A DNA stretch of 64,000 bases, from contig OX621163.1 of the NCBI GenBank assembly GCA_951640195.1, positions 2,418,001 to 2,482,000 on the forward strand, given 5' to 3'. Positions 60,924 to 64,000 of this stretch are shown here, one piece after another (position 1 is the stretch's first letter; every line of letters begins with the position of its first letter). The notes under the pieces were generated by a model, which saw only the letters and a list, made by a program, of their open reading frames with translations, was not told where the DNA came from and did no database searches. The position numbers were made by a program, and so were the translations under genes. Origin of the DNA: Porpolomopsis calyptriformis. Taxonomy: Eukaryota > Basidiomycota > Agaricomycetes > Agaricales > Hygrophoraceae.

Positions 60924-63174
60924 ATGACTACAAGCGATGAGAACTATTATATCGGTGTAGATGTAGGCACTGGCTCTGTCCGGGCAGCCCTCGTCAAGTC
61001 TGACGGCACCGTTGTCGCTTCGTCTACCCAAGAGATCCTCACCTTTCGTGATCTTGTGGATCATCGGATCTTTGAGCAATCAACGGCAAACATATGGTCT
61101 CGAATTTCGGTCGCCATCCGATCGATACTCGCTGACGCTCAGATCCCGCCATCGGCCGTCAAAGGCATTGGGTTTGACGGGACGTGCTCATTAGCTGTCA
61201 CCGACCTCGATGGCGAGCCCGTCGTCATCACCAAGGGCGATCGGCTGGGGCGGTCCGGCCACCGCAATGTCATTCTTTGGGCCGATCATCGAGCGGAGCA
61301 AGAAGCGGAACTCGTCAACAGCACCGGATCTGTCGTTTTGGACTATGTGGGAGGTACGATGAGTGTATGTCTTTCGTCATTTGTTGGGAGAGACCGGGCT
61401 ATACGATCCTTGTAGCTCGAGATGGAAGTACCGAAAATCCTTTGGCTCAAGCACCATATGGATCCCGAGCGGTTTTCGCGGTGCCAGTTCTTCGACCTGC
61501 CGGATTTCCTCACGTACCGGGCGACGGGGGACACCGCCCGGTCGTCGTGTTCTCTCACGTGCAAGTGTGCGTTCCTTCCGCAGATCGGATGGCAGGCCGA
61601 GTTTTGGCAGAGGATCGGTCTGGCTGAGTGGGTAGAGAGAGATTATCAGCCGATTGGATCCGTCACTGCCGCCGCCGCCACCGCCGCCGCTAAAGGGGGG
61701 GGCGTACTCACTGCTGGCATGCCGGTCGGGAAGGGTTTGTCGGAGAAGGCTGCGGTGGAACTTGGGCTTGTCGCAGGGTGTCCGGTTGGCAGCGGCCTTA
61801 TTGACGCGTTGAGTTTTTTTTTTTTCCTTTCTTTTCGTGTGTCCCTTGACGTGATCTCACTCGGATGGTGAAGGTATGCTGGGTGGCTGGGAACGGTGGC
61901 GGCGCGGCACGAAGAGAACGGAGAGCTTGTTGCACCCTCTCTCGATGAATCACGGTATCGACTGGCCGTCGTGGCGGGTACCAGTACTTGTCATCTTGTG
62001 CAGGTCTGGGCGTTCGAGCGTATCCGTTAATGTCCGTTCCTTTCTGACGGCTTGATAAGAGCCCCGATGGCATCTTTGTCGATGGGATATGGGGGCCGTA
62101 TAAGGTTATTTCATTGACACTGGATGTGGGCTTCGAACTGGAAGTTTCGTTGTTCTTCCTCAGGATGCCGTATTTCGCGGATGGTGGATGAACGAAGGTG
62201 GCCAGTCGGCGACCGGACAGGTGATGATGGACCTTTCGCATTCTGCAATTATTTATGGAAGTTTTTCTATAGCTGATCGATTTCATGATCAAGACTCACC
62301 CAGCGTATGGGAATTTGGTGGAGCTCGCCAAGATGGAGCAGTCAGATATCTACACTGGTGAGTGAGTCTGTTTATCATGAAGATTACTGAGGCAGCTGTG
62401 AAGCCTTGGAGAATCTGCTTGACCGATTGCAGGTAGAGAACAAGGTTGAGAGTGTCACAGAGCTCACCAAAGACATGCATCTCTATCCCGACTTACGCGG
62501 TGAGGCGGGCTGATACATTCCGGGCTTTGGGCTGATGCCCACAAATACAGGAAATAGATCGCCGATCGCGGACCCGCGTATGAGAGGTTCCATTGTCGGA
62601 CTGACTCTGGTACTTGTCCTCGATCTATTATTCCGTTCTTCATTAACACCACGGATGGGAAGGACGACAGCTTGTCTGACCTAGCCCGCAAATATCGCCT
62701 CACGCTTGAAGCGATCGGGCTGCAGACGCGGCACATCATTGAAGAGATGAACGCGAACGGACACACCATTCGCTCGATTTATGTGTCCGGAAGCCAGACG
62801 AGAAATCTCGGGTTGATGCGGCTCATGGCAAACGTATGTGGTATGCCCGTCGTTTTGCCATCGTCGCATCACTCGGGTGCTGTGGTGTTGGGCGCTGCGA
62901 TGCTTGGTCGATTTGCGGCGGAGGTTGTGGCGATGATGCCTGAGGCACAAGGAGAGTGTCTGTGGAAGATAATGGTGCGTGCAAGTCATTGCGATCTGAT
63001 TAGCACTTAGAATTGCAGGTTGAAATGACACCCCCTGGAACGTTGATAACCCCTGGGACTGGTGGCAAGGAGAAGGGATTGTTGGAGGCAAAGTATAAAA
63101 TATTCAAGGAATCGATTGACATTCAGAAGCGGTGGCGGCAGGAGATCGAGGATGCATTGAAACATGGTGAATAG
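60924..63174 (+). CDS. FGGY-family carbohydrate kinase (D-ribulokinase-like)
   Basis: Ten exons (60924-61364, 61416-61807, 61874-62003, 62060-62104, 62164-62220, 62273-62357, 62404-62499, 62551-62609, 62663-62974, 63019-63174) give 590 residues. FGGY motifs are present: YYIGVDVGTGSVRAALV at the N-terminus, GIGFDGTCS, NVILWADHRA, VAGTSTCHL, GIWGPYKDAVFRGWWMNEGG, SPIADPRMRGSIVGLTL and SIYVSGSQTRN. 'DGTCSL', 'WADHRA' and 'NRSPIADPRMRG' point to the eukaryotic FGGY/YDR109C group, proposed to phosphorylate D-ribulose or repair sugars. It is predicted cytosolic. All exon phases close. An Ala run sits at 61665-61692. Confidence 0.92.
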
Positions 63175-63234
63175 CATGGGCATGGTAATATTGCATGAGC
63201 GCCATACAGGTTTTTGTATAACGAGATTATATAC

Positions 63235-64000
63235 TCAAACTTCCTTGACTTTGAGCGTACCCCTGAGGAGACCGGTCTAGAGTTTGGGTTAGAGGTTGTT
63301 AAGTGGGACACGAAAGGGAAAACATACCCGACGGGCGGCAATGAGGCCGACTTTCTGTCCGGGAACGGCGGAACGGGCAACTGTGGATGCTTTGCCGATA
63401 TGTTGGTGATTACCACCACCGTGAGGATGGTCAACGGGGTTCATGGCGACACCGCGAGTACGTGGCCAGCTGGAAAAGAGGGATTAAGAAATGTTGAAGG
63501 GAAGGGAATAAAGTGTACTTGTATCTCTTGGCCTTGTACTTGTAGTACGCACGGCCGGCCTTGAGCAGAGGCTTGTCGATACGGCCGCCGCCAGCGACAA
63601 TACCGATGGTGGCGCGTGAACTGCCGGGTATGGTCTTCTTGGCGCCACTTGGTAGGCGAATGCGAGTCTTGTTCTCGTCGGGTGAGTGGCCGATGACGGT
63701 AGCATAGTTGCCCGATGTGCGGGCGAGAGCGCCGCGGTCACCGATTTTTTCCTCTACATTGCAAACGATGGTGCCCTCTGGACACTGACCGACTGGGAGG
63801 ACGTTTCCGACGGCAAGGGTCGCTTTCTTACCGCAGTAGATGAAGGCGCCGGTGTGGAGTCCCTCTGTGGCGACGAAGGTCTCTGTGCGGAGTTTGTAGC
63901 GGTATGGATCGCGGAAGACGACACGAGCTAGGGGTGCACCACTGCGAACGGGATGTTGGTGTGAGGCAGAAAGGGGGGGAGGGGGGAGTACGTACCGGCC
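63235..64000 (-). CDS. RPL2: 60S ribosomal protein uL2 (5' end outside window)
   Basis: Exons in coding order: 64000-63996 (cut by the window edge), 63941-63519, 63469-63328 and 63276-63235. The visible chain runs [109 protein letters not shown] and ends [13 protein letters not shown]. It includes the conserved VDHPHGGG loop near the peptidyl-transferase centre. About the first 35 residues lie beyond the edge. All three introns fit GT-AG rules. Confidence 0.95.

Overview
This window is nuclear DNA of a filamentous basidiomycete, most likely an agaricomycete. Genes are packed on both strands, often 70-250 bp apart. Nearly every coding region is cut by many short introns, mostly 40-70 bp, with GT/AG ends and CTAAC/CTGAC-like branch sites. 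The proteins have typical agaricomycete architectures: a membrane WD40 protein, a NACHT-ankyrin protein, a KDM3-type JmjC protein and an SSK1 with a long N-terminus. I joined exons by hand so that phase and family motifs agree across each junction. No rRNA, tRNA, CRISPR array or intact transposon was recognised.

Layout: 1-5250 has a 3' gene fragment (+), a PHO80-type cyclin (+), ERG2 sterol isomerase (-) and glucosidase II beta (+). 5356-10778 has an NCBP3-like protein and the ARS2/SERRATE homologue, both mRNA cap-binding-complex partners, with a broken gene relic between them. 11037-21743 has the HOG-pathway response regulator SSK1, a KDM3-like histone demethylase and a quinone-oxidoreductase-like protein. 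21840-29366 (-) is the accessory part: a 1,726-residue NACHT-ankyrin (NLR-like) protein and a 2OG-Fe(II) dioxygenase. 29460-34726 has KRR1, EAF and COMPASS subunit SWD1. 35059-45652 has a membrane WD40 protein, a GH15 glycoside hydrolase split into about 37 exons, TTI2 and an unknown protein. 46148-54714 has calcineurin B (cut by a 200-N gap), MSS1/MnmE, WDR89, two small membrane proteins and an MBOAT acyltransferase. 54833-64000 is translation- and splicing-centred: eL18, TRA2, the NUG1-type GTPase, eS25, an FGGY carbohydrate kinase and uL2.

Most genes are housekeeping. Several act in common processes: cap-bound RNA handling (NCBP3-like, ARS2), chromatin and elongation (SWD1, KDM3-like, EAF), ribosome biogenesis (KRR1, NUG1, eL18, eS25, uL2) and stress signalling (SSK1, calcineurin B).

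The most unusual features are extreme gene structures. KRR1 needs a 1-nt exon to keep its frame. The GH15 gene carries a run of 8-18-nt exons. Three genes have a first coding exon that is only the ATG. Three introns are GC-AG. The NACHT-ankyrin gene has a 54-bp perfect palindrome upstream, and past its stop codon another ankyrin unit continues in frame.
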